Of a stretch of 64,000 nucleotides of DNA, positions 18,430 to 27,451 are shown in pieces; the stretch's first letter is position 1; every line of letters starts with the position of its first letter. The DNA is taken from assembly GCA_045107005.1 (NCBI GenBank), contig JBGCFP010000026.1, positions 50,063 through 114,062 of the forward strand. The letters are read 5' to 3'. Source of the stretch: JBCCMA01 sp045107005. Its GTDB lineage: Bacteria > Pseudomonadota > Gammaproteobacteria > Steroidobacterales > JBCCMA01. The translations under genes and the position numbers were made by a program. The notes beneath the pieces are model-generated. The model ran no database searches. It saw only the letters and a list, made by a program, of their open reading frames with translations, and was not told where the DNA came from.

Positions 18430-19176
18430 GTGCAGCTAATCGGTTCGTTCATTTTTACGCTGTATTTCCTCGTCTCCATTTTGGCATGGAGCGTCGTGGT
18501 GGCGCTGATGATCTTCGCCTCGCACGCCACCCGTTTTCGCGCGGTGCAGATGTGGTCGCGCTCGATCATGACCATGCTGCGGGTCTGCTGCGGTCTGACC
18601 TACCGGGTCGAAGGCGCGGACAATTTTCCAGACGACGCCGTCGTAATCTTGCAAAAGCACTCGTCCACTTGGGAAACCATCGCCGGCATGCTGTATTGCC
18701 CGCCGCACACCTGGGTGCTCAAACGTGAGCTGATGTGGATTCCGTTGCTCGGCATCGCCCTGCGTTCCGTGCGCGTAATCCCGATCAACCGAAAAGGGCG
18801 GCGCGACGCGATCAACCAGGTTATCGAACACGGAACCGACCGACTCAGTGCGGGCATCAACGTCATGATTTACCCGGAAGGCACGCGTGTCCAAGGTGCT
18901 CGCAACGGTCGCTTCGGACGCAGCGGCTCACTGTTGGCCGCAAGTTCCGGCGCATCGGTGGTGCCGGTGGCGCACAACGCTGGCGAGTTCTGGGGTCGCC
19001 ACAGTTTGCGCAAGCGCGCCGGCTGCGTGCAGGTGGTCATCGGGAAACCCATTCCCACTCAAGGACGCAGCGCTGAACAGATCAATACTGAGGCGGCCCG
19101 CTGGATGGACGAGACGATGGCGCGCATCAGCCATGTAGGTCACCCGCCTTCGTCCACGGCTGAGCCTTCCTCTTGA
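18430..19176 (+). CDS. plsC: PlsC-type 1-acylglycerol-3-phosphate acyltransferase
   Basis: 248 residues from a GTG two bases after the gmhB stop. An N-terminal membrane segment (about 3-28) leads into the acyltransferase domain. The acceptor motif is HSSTWE, an HX4E form in place of HX4D that is usual in the PlsC group found downstream of gmhB; YPEGTRV is the glycerol-phosphate binding motif. It likely adds the second acyl chain to lysophosphatidic acid at the inner membrane. A second PlsC-like enzyme is encoded at 62055, within the pigment locus. Confidence 0.9.
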   Translation: MQLIGSFIFTLYFLVSILAWSVVVALMIFASHATRFRAVQMWSRSIMTMLRVCCGLTYRVEGADNFPDDAVVILQKHSSTWETIAGMLYCPPHTWVLKRELMWIPLLGIALRSVRVIPINRKGRRDAINQVIEHGTDRLSAGINVMIYPEGTRVQGARNGRFGRSGSLLAASSGASVVPVAHNAGEFWGRHSLRKRAGCVQVVIGKPIPTQGRSAEQINTEAARWMDETMARISHVGHPPSSTAEPSS

Positions 19177-20288
19177 GCGATCCGATCAAAGTCTTGTGCA
19201 TCGCCAATCACGGCGATACCTGGAACTCCGTGCGTCCCGAGGCGGAGATTTTTGTCGGTGCGCAAAAGGCCGGAATTAGTGTGGAGATGCTGATTGACCG
19301 GGACAGCGTTTATCGTCCACGTCTCGAGGAACACGGAATCGTGATTCACGAGTCGTTCATCAAGAAGAAATTTGATCGCGAAGCGGTCAGGCAGCTTGGT
19401 GCGCTGATTGACGACCGACGTATTGATATTCTCCACATGTTTAACAATCCGGCCATCGTGACCGGTTTACGCGCGGCGCGCGGTCGCAAGGTAAAGTGCG
19501 TGACGTATCGCGGGCAGACCGGCAACGTCAATCGCTTTGATCCAACCTGCTATCTCACGCATCTGCATCCGCGAGTTGATTGCATTACCTGCGTTGCCGA
19601 TTCGGTGCGCGCTGACCTTGCCCAACAGCTGTTCAACCCCGCCAAAGCCATCACCATTTACAAAGGCCACGATCTCGAGTGGTATCGGGATGCACCGGCC
19701 GACTTGGCAATGTTTGGTATCGAGCCCGGCGAGTTTGTGATCGGCGCCGTAGCGAATCTGCGCCCACGCAAGGGCCTGAATTTTTTGATCGGCGCCGCAC
19801 GGTATCTACCCGCCGACTGCCCCATCAAGATTCTGCTGGTCGGCAGCGGCACCGATAGCGACGCGGTACGTGAAGCCATCGAGCCCTACCCAAACCGGTT
19901 TGCGCTGGCGGGTTTTCGCACTGACGCCCCGGCCATTATTGCAGCCTGTCAGGCGTCAGTGCTGGCGGCCACCAAGCGTGAAGGGCTGCCCAAGACTGTG
20001 GTCGAGTCGATGGCTTACGGGGTGACACCCATCGTGACCAGTACTGGCGGCAGTCCGGAGCTGGTGGAAGACGGAGTGTCTGGTCTGGTGGTGCCACCCT
20101 CCAACAGCGAGGCCATCGCGCACGCCATGCTTGAACTGTGGCGCAACCCGGAACAAAACCTGGCCATGGGCCAGCGCGCTCGACAGCGCATTGATACACA
20201 CTTCAACAAGAAAGATACCGTTTCAGCGCACGTGACGCTCTACCACAGACTCATGGGCCTGGCCGTTCCACGCGCGGCCGCTTCGTGA
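19173..20288 (+). CDS. GT-B fold glycosyltransferase (family 4)
   Basis: 371 residues, probably from a TTG that overlaps the preceding stop (TTGA). The N-terminal half is a Rossmann-like acceptor domain; the C-terminal half has NLRPRKGLNFLI and the EX7E retaining motif region KREGLPKTVVESMAYG followed by GGSPELVEDG. These are hallmarks of GT4-type retaining transferases using nucleotide sugars. Context (gmhB upstream, an outer-membrane Omp85 protein overlapping downstream) points to lipopolysaccharide core or another surface glycan; donor and acceptor are not shown. Confidence 0.85.
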   Translation: MSDPIKVLCIANHGDTWNSVRPEAEIFVGAQKAGISVEMLIDRDSVYRPRLEEHGIVIHESFIKKKFDREAVRQLGALIDDRRIDILHMFNNPAIVTGLRAARGRKVKCVTYRGQTGNVNRFDPTCYLTHLHPRVDCITCVADSVRADLAQQLFNPAKAITIYKGHDLEWYRDAPADLAMFGIEPGEFVIGAVANLRPRKGLNFLIGAARYLPADCPIKILLVGSGTDSDAVREAIEPYPNRFALAGFRTDAPAIIAACQASVLAATKREGLPKTVVESMAYGVTPIVTSTGGSPELVEDGVSGLVVPPSNSEAIAHAMLELWRNPEQNLAMGQRARQRIDTHFNKKDTVSAHVTLYHRLMGLAVPRAAAS

Positions 20289-21940
20289 TTCGTCTGCTCA
20301 TCACCACGATACTGTTGGCGCTGGCCATAAGCGGCGCGGCGCAATCAGCACCGGAAGGCGTTGAAAAAGAATTCTCTCGACCGCGCCCGGCCGGCTTGCC
20401 CAGTGACGAACAACTGCAGGCGAGCGGTGCACGCATAGGAAAAATTGTCATCGATCGACTGGGTATCTTTGATACCAGCGATCCCGCGCTCGACCGGTGG
20501 GTGTTTCGCACCGCGAACCAACTGCATCGAATCACGCGCGACAACGTGGTGCGCAGTCAGCTTCTTCTGGTACCTGGCGATCTTTTTGATCCTCGCGTTC
20601 TCCGTGAGTCTGAGCGACTTCTGCGCAGCAATCAGTTTTTGTTTGACGCGGCGGTCGTGCCAGTCGCCTACGCCGACGGTTTGGTCGACATTCACGTTAC
20701 GACGCGCGACTTGTGGTCAATTGAACCTACGTTGTCCCTGTCGCGCTCGGGTGGCAAGACGCAAGGCAGGTTTGGGCTCGAAGATGAGAACTTCCTGGGT
20801 ACCGGCGCGCTGCTTGGCGCGCAGTTTGAGCGCGATCTTGATCGCGATTCGGTACTAATCTATTTCTCCGATCGCCAAATCTTTAATCGCTGGCTGTCGG
20901 TGTCTGGCAGCTATGCGGATAACAGTGACGGCTCCCGCATCACGTTTTCCCTGTCGCAACCCTTTTTCGAATTGGACGCACGCCGTGCGTGGGGTGTCGC
21001 GTTTGTTGACGATACCCGCGTCGACTCGCTGTATCGACGCGGCATCGAGACGGTGGACTATCGGCATGAGGAAGAGTTTCTCGACGTCTGGGGCGGCTGG
21101 TCGGCGGGACTGCGCAACGGTTGGGTGCAGCGATATCGAGCTGGGCTGGTACGCCATGACAACCGCTTTTTCGACCCACCAGACGGCATTCGCGCCGGAC
21201 CGGTGCCGCGCGACCGCAAGTTGGTTTATCCCTACCTGAGCATTGACGTGCTGCAGGATAAATTCATTGAAGCGAGTAACGTCGAACAAATGGCGCGCAC
21301 CGAGGATTTCTTTCTCGGTACACGATTAGCAGCCAGCATCGGCTACGCCGGGACATCAATCGGCGCCGATCGCAGCGCGTGGCTGTTGTCGGGCAGCGTA
21401 CAGCGCGGGTTCGGCAGCGCGCAGAAGCGCATGCTGCTTTTGGACAGCCAGACGAGCGGCCGTATCGAATCGGGAAAAACCGCCAACGGCGTACTTAGCG
21501 CACGCGCGCGCTACTTTCATCGATTGACACCGAAATGGCTGCGCTTTGTCAGCGTGCGCGCAACCAAAGGCGTGCGACTGGATCTGGATCGTCCGTTGCA
21601 ATTGGGTGGCGAAAGCGGTTTGCGCGGCTTTCCGGCCCGCTATCAAAGCGGTGACAGTTTGGTGGTGTTATCTGCTGAGCAGCGCTATTTTACCGACTGG
21701 TATCCGTTCCAGTTGATGCGCGTAGGCGGCGCGGTATTCGCCGACGTCGGGCGGACGTTTGGCGACAATCCCATCGGTGGTGAGAGCGCCGGTTGGCTGA
21801 CCAACGTTGGCCTGGGTTTACGGCTGGCGTTAACGCGTGGGGGCAGCAAGGTGATACATGTGGATCTGGCGTTTCCAGTGGACGCGCCCGACGATGTGGA
21901 TGCCGTGCAGTTCAATATTGAGGCGAAACGGAGCTTTTAG
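20285..21940 (+). CDS. BamA/TamA-type Omp85 outer-membrane protein, short POTRA region
   Basis: 551 residues from a GTG overlapping the glycosyltransferase stop (GTGA). A signal peptide (MIRLLITTILLALAISGAA) precedes one or two POTRA-like units (IGKIVIDRLGIFDT, then LLLVPGDLFDPRVLRESERLLRS) at about 48-140. The remainder is a barrel with the Omp85 loop 6 motif RGFP in GGESGLRGFPARYQSGD and a final strand ending AKRSF, with the C-terminal phenylalanine. It differs from the TamA encoded at 2437 and has no TamB-like partner nearby. Its pairing with a glycosyltransferase gene is unusual and suggests a surface glycan or lipid export role, as inference. Confidence 0.8.
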   Translation: MIRLLITTILLALAISGAAQSAPEGVEKEFSRPRPAGLPSDEQLQASGARIGKIVIDRLGIFDTSDPALDRWVFRTANQLHRITRDNVVRSQLLLVPGDLFDPRVLRESERLLRSNQFLFDAAVVPVAYADGLVDIHVTTRDLWSIEPTLSLSRSGGKTQGRFGLEDENFLGTGALLGAQFERDLDRDSVLIYFSDRQIFNRWLSVSGSYADNSDGSRITFSLSQPFFELDARRAWGVAFVDDTRVDSLYRRGIETVDYRHEEEFLDVWGGWSAGLRNGWVQRYRAGLVRHDNRFFDPPDGIRAGPVPRDRKLVYPYLSIDVLQDKFIEASNVEQMARTEDFFLGTRLAASIGYAGTSIGADRSAWLLSGSVQRGFGSAQKRMLLLDSQTSGRIESGKTANGVLSARARYFHRLTPKWLRFVSVRATKGVRLDLDRPLQLGGESGLRGFPARYQSGDSLVVLSAEQRYFTDWYPFQLMRVGGAVFADVGRTFGDNPIGGESAGWLTNVGLGLRLALTRGGSKVIHVDLAFPVDAPDDVDAVQFNIEAKRSF

Positions 21941-21962
21941 GCGACCTGAATGTCACCGGTCG

Positions 21963-23801
21963 CTATCGACTGAGCCGGACCAAGACCTGCGTGCCGTGGT
22001 CATCGCTTTGCACATCCAGCATGGCGCCAATATTCAACGCTCGACTTTTCATGTTTGACATACCGCGCCCGGTCAGGTTTTTGTTCTGCAACCCAACGCC
22101 GTTGTCGCGCACTTCGATGATGACCTGACGTCCGCCACCAACGCGCGCACGATCCTTTGCGCTTAGCCACACTTGAGTTGCCTGACTGTGTTTGATCGCG
22201 TTGGTCACCGCTTCTTGCAGAATGCGCAGCACGTGCAGCGCTTTGGCCGAGCCGAAGTCCGGAATTTCTCCGATGGGCTCAACGTTCCAGTTCAACGTCA
22301 TGTTGTGTGTATTGAGCGCCGGTTCCATGCGCGCGCGAAACATGCCGAGCATGGTCGTGATGTCTTCGCCCGCGACGTCGAGCGAGTCGATCATCAAACG
22401 CAGGTCTTGCAGCGCGGCGCGCAGGGAATCGGCCACCCGCGGCAGGTCCGCTTTCTTTTCTTCGATCAACGCGAGCGTCGTAATGAGCTGACCACCCATG
22501 CCGTCGTGCATGTCGCGCATGATGCGATCGCGCTCTTCAGCGACGACACGGCGATTTTCCAGAGCACTGTTTTTCAAATAGGTGTCAGCCAATTCCTGGC
22601 GCGTTTCGTTAACGCGAATTTCGAGCACGTGGTTCAGACGTTCCGCTTCATTCAGAGCCCCAACAAAACGCTTGAGCAGGACGGCGCAAAACAGGGCGAG
22701 GGCGTAAGCCATCGCGTAGTGCAAGACATAGCCGCGGTGCCACGGTGCAATGCCCCAGGTTGTCAGCAAATCGTGATTGCCAAACACAAACAACGCGAGG
22801 GCGGACGATGAAATCACGTGCAGCTCGATGTCCGCTCGCGACCACGCCCGATGCAGCATGCGCAGCAAACCGTAAGCGGCGATCAACAGGCAGAACGGGT
22901 GCCAGACGTAGTAAGCGAAAAAGTAGAACGCCGAATCGCGCAGCAGAGCCATGGCGAACGCCGCGACGAGCACCACCACGAGCAATCGACGCTCGAGGAA
23001 AGGCTGGCGCAATTTCAGGTAGCGGTGAACATAGAGCACGCCACCGAGGTAAGCGAAAAAGCCCATGGTTGAGAAGCGTAGCCAGTCGAAAATTCGATCG
23101 GTGACCGGGATGTCAACGAGGAAGTAGGCACTACTGTGGACGGCCCAGACAAGCGTGCCCAAACAGTAGTAAAGGTACTCACGGTCACCGCGCCGAACGT
23201 ATGCGAGCACGCCGATGACGATCGACATGAGCAGGACCAGTGCGGTGATCGCTTTGGGCAGCGTGACGCGCAGCAAATTGTGTTGCTCCAGGCGCGGGCG
23301 CAGGCTCGCGTCGGGCCCGATGATGACGTAGTCGAGATAGCCAATGCCGTCGGGCGCGCGACGCAGTTCGATGGTGATTTCGTTGGCGCCCGGACGCAAC
23401 GCCTGAGCGGGGATGCTAAAGGCGAGGGCTTTGCGAGCGTTGCGCGCGACCGGCACTTCCATGCGACCGGCAGTGCCGAGGTTGACCTGGTTTAGCGTGA
23501 CACCGACGTTGTAGCGCACGGTGGGCAAAACGATGGTCCACGCGACACTAGGTAAAGTCTGCAGCTCGAAACTCAGACGATACCAAGCGGCATTTGAGTC
23601 GTCGGTCGCGTCGCGCCACTCGTGCGGCAACGATACCGGTACGGGTGCCGCGCTCTGAACGTTCGGGGAAAACAGCGCTTGTTCAACGGCGATGGCATCG
23701 CCAGGAGCCGTCAGGCGGTAAAGCAGAAAAGGGGCCGCGGTGGCCAGCACCAGGACGTACACCAGCAACGCCAGCGTGGTGCGCCGCGCGCTCGCGGTCA
23801 C
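21963..23801 (-). CDS. Membrane histidine kinase, 7TMR-DISM type with HisKA_3 domain
   Basis: 612 residues from a GTG that overlaps the stop of the response regulator (GTGA). An N-terminal membrane segment is followed by a periplasmic beta-sandwich (about 40-185), then seven membrane helices (about 190-390), a short coiled coil, and the HisKA_3 domain with H432 in RDMHDGMGGQL. The ATPase domain has the N box EAVTNAIKHS and the G box DNGVGL. This NarX/DegS-like kinase phosphorylates the LuxR-type regulator encoded just before it. The periplasmic sandwich suggests a carbohydrate or other small ligand; the signal is unknown. Confidence 0.92.
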   Translation of the reverse strand: MTASARRTTLALLVYVLVLATAAPFLLYRLTAPGDAIAVEQALFSPNVQSAAPVPVSLPHEWRDATDDSNAAWYRLSFELQTLPSVAWTIVLPTVRYNVGVTLNQVNLGTAGRMEVPVARNARKALAFSIPAQALRPGANEITIELRRAPDGIGYLDYVIIGPDASLRPRLEQHNLLRVTLPKAITALVLLMSIVIGVLAYVRRGDREYLYYCLGTLVWAVHSSAYFLVDIPVTDRIFDWLRFSTMGFFAYLGGVLYVHRYLKLRQPFLERRLLVVVLVAAFAMALLRDSAFYFFAYYVWHPFCLLIAAYGLLRMLHRAWSRADIELHVISSSALALFVFGNHDLLTTWGIAPWHRGYVLHYAMAYALALFCAVLLKRFVGALNEAERLNHVLEIRVNETRQELADTYLKNSALENRRVVAEERDRIMRDMHDGMGGQLITTLALIEEKKADLPRVADSLRAALQDLRLMIDSLDVAGEDITTMLGMFRARMEPALNTHNMTLNWNVEPIGEIPDFGSAKALHVLRILQEAVTNAIKHSQATQVWLSAKDRARVGGGRQVIIEVRDNGVGLQNKNLTGRGMSNMKSRALNIGAMLDVQSDDHGTQVLVRLSR

Positions 23802-24472
23802 AACGTTACGATTCCCAATTTGACCGCTTCGTACACGGCTTCGGAACGTGAGCCGACTTCGAGTTTTTTGTAGATGTGCTTGATGTGCGAACGGACGGTG
23901 TGCACCGACATGTCGAGCATGTCCGCGACTTCGTTGTATTTGAAACCGCGGGCGATGCACTGCAGAACTTCATCTTCACGCGGTGTTAGCTGCGGCACGC
24001 TGCTCGGATCGATACTCGGATCCTGGCTCGTGGACGGACCTCGATCTGCAAACTGCTTGAGAACGTGACGCGCGATCGCTGCGCTGATCGGCGAATTGCC
24101 GTGGATCAGATCGAGGATAGACTCGGCAATGTGGTCGCGGTCACTGTCTTTGAGCAGATAGCCGGTGGCGCCGGCCTTGATGGCGGAGACGACGTTATGT
24201 TCATCGGCAAATACGGAGATCACCATGCTTTCAATGCTGGGATCTTTTTCCTTGGCGTAGCGAATGATCCCGGTGCCGTGTCCGTCGGGCAGACCGAGAT
24301 CGACCAGCAGCACGTCCGGTCGATGATGTTCCAGCCACGCGAGCGCGCTGGCGACGTCGCCGCTGGCTTCGCTCAGCTCGAGCTGAGGGTGCTCGTCGAT
24401 GATTCGGCCCATGCGTTGGCGCAAGACCTGATCATCTTCGACCAGCAACACGCGATAGATTTTGTCGGGCAT
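23798..24472 (-). CDS. NarL/LuxR-family response regulator
   Basis: 224 residues from the ATG read from 24472; a GTG two codons earlier is possible. The receiver has E12-D13-D14 acidic cluster and phospho-acceptor D58 in LLVDLGLPDG. The C-terminal LuxR helix-turn-helix is clear: LTPREDEVLQCIARGFKYNEVADMLDMS. It is translationally coupled to its kinase downstream. The target genes are unknown; the neighbouring upstream gene is a family 2 glycosyltransferase. Confidence 0.93.
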   Translation of the reverse strand: MPDKIYRVLLVEDDQVLRQRMGRIIDEHPQLELSEASGDVASALAWLEHHRPDVLLVDLGLPDGHGTGIIRYAKEKDPSIESMVISVFADEHNVVSAIKAGATGYLLKDSDRDHIAESILDLIHGNSPISAAIARHVLKQFADRGPSTSQDPSIDPSSVPQLTPREDEVLQCIARGFKYNEVADMLDMSVHTVRSHIKHIYKKLEVGSRSEAVYEAVKLGIVTL

Positions 24473-24513
24473 TTTCACAGACTCAAGGTAGCACTAAAAA
24501 TAGGCGCTCGGAG

Positions 24514-25287
24514 CTACCCGTTTGGGGGATAGCGTTCGCTCGCGACGCGCTGATCGGCGAGGATCTTGATGTATTTGTAGAACACGCCGTTGGCGTTGGA
24601 CCAGGCGATGGTTAACCCGCGCCAGCCGGCGAGAAAGCCGCGCTGCAGCACGTAGCTGCGAAAAAACGCGAAGCCGGCCTTGATGACAATCACCACGGCC
24701 GGGTAGGTACGAGTGTGAGTCTCTCGTCGGATCTCCGTGTAGCGATCTATTTTTTGCAAGAACTGGCCAACGTGTCGTACGGCGATATGTTGGACCGTGC
24801 CGGGCAGCGCCACGGTTCTGCTGGCGTCGTGCAGCATCACTTTTTCGTGAACCTGGGCCGTATTAAAACGGTGGTGGCGACGGTGGAAGAGGCGCACCAG
24901 GTGATCGTTGCCCCAACCGCCATGGTGTATGGCGCGACCCATGAAGTGATTCTCACGCAGAATTTCACCAACCGTATTGGGTGCGTCGAGCGGCCATTTG
25001 CGTAACGCAGTGACCAGTTGGTGATCGAGCCGTTCGTCGGCATCGAGCGAGAACACCCAGTCGTTTTGAGCAAGATCACAGGCGGCATTCTTCGACGGTC
25101 CGAAACCGAGAAACTCGGCGTGATGGAGCTCGACGTTTTCAAACGACTGCGCGATCTCATGCGTGCCATCGTCCGAACCGTTGTCCCACACAATAACGTT
25201 GTCGAACGCGGACACGGAGTCGAGCGTCGCGCGCAAGGTGTCTGCCGCGTTGCGCGTGATAATGACAATGCTGATGTGGTCGATCAT
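24514..25287 (-). CDS. Family 2 glycosyltransferase, WaaE/KdtX-like
   Basis: 257 residues from the ATG read from 25287; a further ATG seven codons upstream is possible. The GT-A fold is visible: ISIVIITRNAADTLRATLDS at the N-terminus, DNGSDDGT, and the metal-binding motif SLDADER. The stretch GPSKNAACDLA and ENHFMGRAIHHGGW matches the WaaE/KdtX group that adds glucose to the heptose of lipopolysaccharide core. Core glycosylation is therefore the best guess; the acceptor is inferred. It is divergent from the DNA glycosylase gene, with only 28 bases between the two starts. Confidence 0.88.
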   Translation of the reverse strand: MIDHISIVIITRNAADTLRATLDSVSAFDNVIVWDNGSDDGTHEIAQSFENVELHHAEFLGFGPSKNAACDLAQNDWVFSLDADERLDHQLVTALRKWPLDAPNTVGEILRENHFMGRAIHHGGWGNDHLVRLFHRRHHRFNTAQVHEKVMLHDASRTVALPGTVQHIAVRHVGQFLQKIDRYTEIRRETHTRTYPAVVIVIKAGFAFFRSYVLQRGFLAGWRGLTIAWSNANGVFYKYIKILADQRVASERYPPNG

Positions 25288-25315
25288 GAGTCCGGTACCG
25301 AGTAACATTTGGATT

Positions 25316-25945
25316 ATGGACTACCGTCGTTTAGATCGCGAAAGCTTGCTTGAGGGGTGCCACGCGCTGGCGGATGGTGACGCGCGACTTCGCGAGTTGT
25401 TTGTGCGCAATGGAGCGCCACCTTTGTGGTCGCGCAGACCGGGTTTCGCAACGCTGGTGCAGTTGATCCTGGAGCAGCAGGTGTCATTGGCGAGTGCGGC
25501 GGCGGTCTATCGACGCTTGCGCGAAGTGGTTGACAGAATGACGCCTATAGCGTTTCTGGCGTTGTCGGACGACACGCTATTGAGCTGTGGGTTCAGTCGG
25601 CAAAAGACGCGTTACGTGCGTTTGCTCGCGACCAACTTGCAGGATAAGCAGTGGCGCCTTGCGGATTTGCATCGGGCGACCGAAGATGAAGCGCGCGCGC
25701 TGCTGGTGGCTCAGATTGGTATCGGGCCGTGGACTGCTGACGTGTATTTGCTGATGGCGTTGCGTCACCCGGACGTTTGGCCGCCAGGGGATATCGCGTT
25801 AATCCGGCAGTTTGAAAAACTCATGCCGATGCGCTCGATTGACAGCCGTCGCGCTGTGCAACGCATCCGGCAGTGGTCACCGTGGCGAGCGGTGGCCGCT
25901 CGCCTGATTTGGCATGATTACCTGATTGAACGCGGTCGCGCTTAA
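25316..25945 (+). CDS. DNA-3-methyladenine glycosylase-like HhH-GPD protein
   Basis: 209 residues from the ATG at 25316; an upstream in-frame extension overlaps the glycosyltransferase and is rejected. The helix-hairpin-helix segment is QIGIGPWTADVYLLMAL, followed by the aspartate of WPPGDIAL, which is where the catalytic residue of AlkA-type enzymes lies. The family removes alkylated purines such as 3-methyladenine in base excision repair. It lacks the N-terminal domain of E. coli AlkA, so it is the short AlkA2/MagIII-like form. It converges on the HMG-CoA synthase gene with a 1-base gap. Confidence 0.85.
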   Translation: MDYRRLDRESLLEGCHALADGDARLRELFVRNGAPPLWSRRPGFATLVQLILEQQVSLASAAAVYRRLREVVDRMTPIAFLALSDDTLLSCGFSRQKTRYVRLLATNLQDKQWRLADLHRATEDEARALLVAQIGIGPWTADVYLLMALRHPDVWPPGDIALIRQFEKLMPMRSIDSRRAVQRIRQWSPWRAVAARLIWHDYLIERGRA

Positions 25946-25946
25946 G

Positions 25947-27215
25947 TTAGCCCGCGCGTTTTAGCATCTGCTGCGCCGCGGGCAAATCGCCGTAGCGACG
26001 CTGGTGGTCGTGCGTGCCCAGGTAGAAAAGATCGCCGTCGAGTTGCCAGCGCGCCGGGTCGAGATTGGCCGCTTCGTTTTCGTCAGCGTGCTCTTCTTCG
26101 CGCATGAGTTCTTCGTACTCTGCAACGGTTAGTCGACGACGCGCCTCAAGTTGCTGCGCCGGATCGACCAGGTGACGATACGACGCCGCACCGTGCGCCA
26201 CTTGCCCAGCTGAGTACGACGCACCGCATCCGCTACCGTAGGCGAAAAAGCTGGTATTGGTGCCTTCTTTCGAGGCATCAACCCGGCGCAGGAAATCGAT
26301 CAGTGCGAGGAAAATGGACCCTGTGTAGATGTTACCGACGGCGGCGTTGAGCGTGAGCCAAGGTGCAACGCGTTGATCGTAAGAAGCAGCCAATGCTTTG
26401 TCGTTCATGACGTCGTGCTGTAACTCGACGTGACGGCGGTGCGCTTTTTTTGCCATTTTGACGAACGGCACGTGATAGAAACACGCTTCCATGGCATCCG
26501 GGTTTAGTTCATGCGGGTTGTCCATCTGACTCTTCGCGTCAGCCAGTGCGCCTTCCAGTGCATCGAGGTAGCACTGAATTGAATAGTGTCCGTCGGCGAA
26601 CGCGTACTTGGAATACAGTGGACGCCAAAAATCCATGACCTGGCGCGTGTAGTCGCCGATGCAGTTCAAATGCAAATTCATCAGGCGAGGGTTTTGACTG
26701 ATGGCCAGTGCAACGGCACCGGCGCCTTGCGTTGGTTCGCCAGCAGTGCCAACGCCGTAACGCGCGATGTCTGCCGCAATGATCAGCGCTTTGCGGCCAC
26801 GAGCCCGACCTGACGCGATCCAGTCGGCAGAGGTTCCAACGCCGGCCATGCCGCCGAAGCACGCGTGTTTGGTTTCGAATGTGCGGCAGTTGGTTGGTAA
26901 GCCCAGAATCTCGTGAACGTATACCGCAACCGGTTTGGCGTGATCGACACCGGTTTCTGTGCCAACGATCAGAGTGCCAATTTCTTCGGGATCAATATTG
27001 AAATTGTTCAGCGCGTTTTGCGCGGCTTTTGCCGCCAGCGTGACGGTGTCTTCGCACGGCGTCGCAACGGCCATCTGCTTCTGACCCAGTCCCTTGGTGA
27101 ATTTATCCGGATCGACTCCGCGGGCATTGGCGAGATCTGCCATGTCCAGGTAGCACTGTGGTCCGGCGAAGGCGATGGCATCGATGCCGACAGGGTTTTC
27201 TGGGGGTGTCACCAT
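25947..27215 (-). CDS. Hydroxymethylglutaryl-CoA synthase family protein
   Basis: 422 residues. AGGAG six bases before the ATG fixes the start. The family active site is visible: general acid E87 in GTETGVDHAKP, nucleophile C119 in ETKHACFGGMAG, and the histidine region FYHVPFVKMAKKAH. The C-terminus (GSGCGASYSAG) is also typical. HMG-CoA synthase condenses acetyl-CoA with acetoacetyl-CoA; it starts the mevalonate pathway, and relatives act in polyketide beta-branching. No other mevalonate gene is in this window, and the gene stands alone, so its pathway is open. Confidence 0.9.
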   Translation of the reverse strand: MVTPPENPVGIDAIAFAGPQCYLDMADLANARGVDPDKFTKGLGQKQMAVATPCEDTVTLAAKAAQNALNNFNIDPEEIGTLIVGTETGVDHAKPVAVYVHEILGLPTNCRTFETKHACFGGMAGVGTSADWIASGRARGRKALIIAADIARYGVGTAGEPTQGAGAVALAISQNPRLMNLHLNCIGDYTRQVMDFWRPLYSKYAFADGHYSIQCYLDALEGALADAKSQMDNPHELNPDAMEACFYHVPFVKMAKKAHRRHVELQHDVMNDKALAASYDQRVAPWLTLNAAVGNIYTGSIFLALIDFLRRVDASKEGTNTSFFAYGSGCGASYSAGQVAHGAASYRHLVDPAQQLEARRRLTVAEYEELMREEEHADENEAANLDPARWQLDGDLFYLGTHDHQRRYGDLPAAQQMLKRAG

Positions 27216-27250
27216 GGACTCCTAGCATTATGTGTAAAGTCTAGCCTGAC

Positions 27251-27266
27251 GCTTTATATGTAAAGC
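27251..27266. promoter_or_regulatory. Short palindrome upstream of the HMG-CoA synthase gene
   Basis: GCTTTA-TATG-TAAAGC is a 6-bp inverted repeat with a 4-base centre, 36 bases before the start codon. A related TGTAAAGTC lies closer to the gene at 27233-27241. It could be an operator; nothing identifies the regulator. Confidence 0.3.
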
Positions 27267-27314
27267 TTACCAGTCACTTGAGCTGAGCCCAACAGTCTGG
27301 CTGTAAGTTCGAAA

Positions 27315-27334
27315 GTTTCAGTGCAGGCTGAAAC
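27315..27334. other. Hairpin in the gyrB to HMG-CoA synthase spacer
   Basis: GTTTCAG and CTGAAAC form a perfect 7-bp stem with a 6-base loop, followed on the minus strand by TTTC. It might be the end of the gyrB transcript, about 120 bases after its stop, but the T-run is too weak for a firm call. Confidence 0.35.
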
Positions 27335-27451
27335 ATACGAATGGCGAGAATCAGGTGAGAATATTCTAAATTATTGTTTAATAATGATAAATTGTGGCAA
27401 GCGCTAACACGGAAGGTTAGCTTGATTTGTCATAACAGGGTGTGTCGTGTC

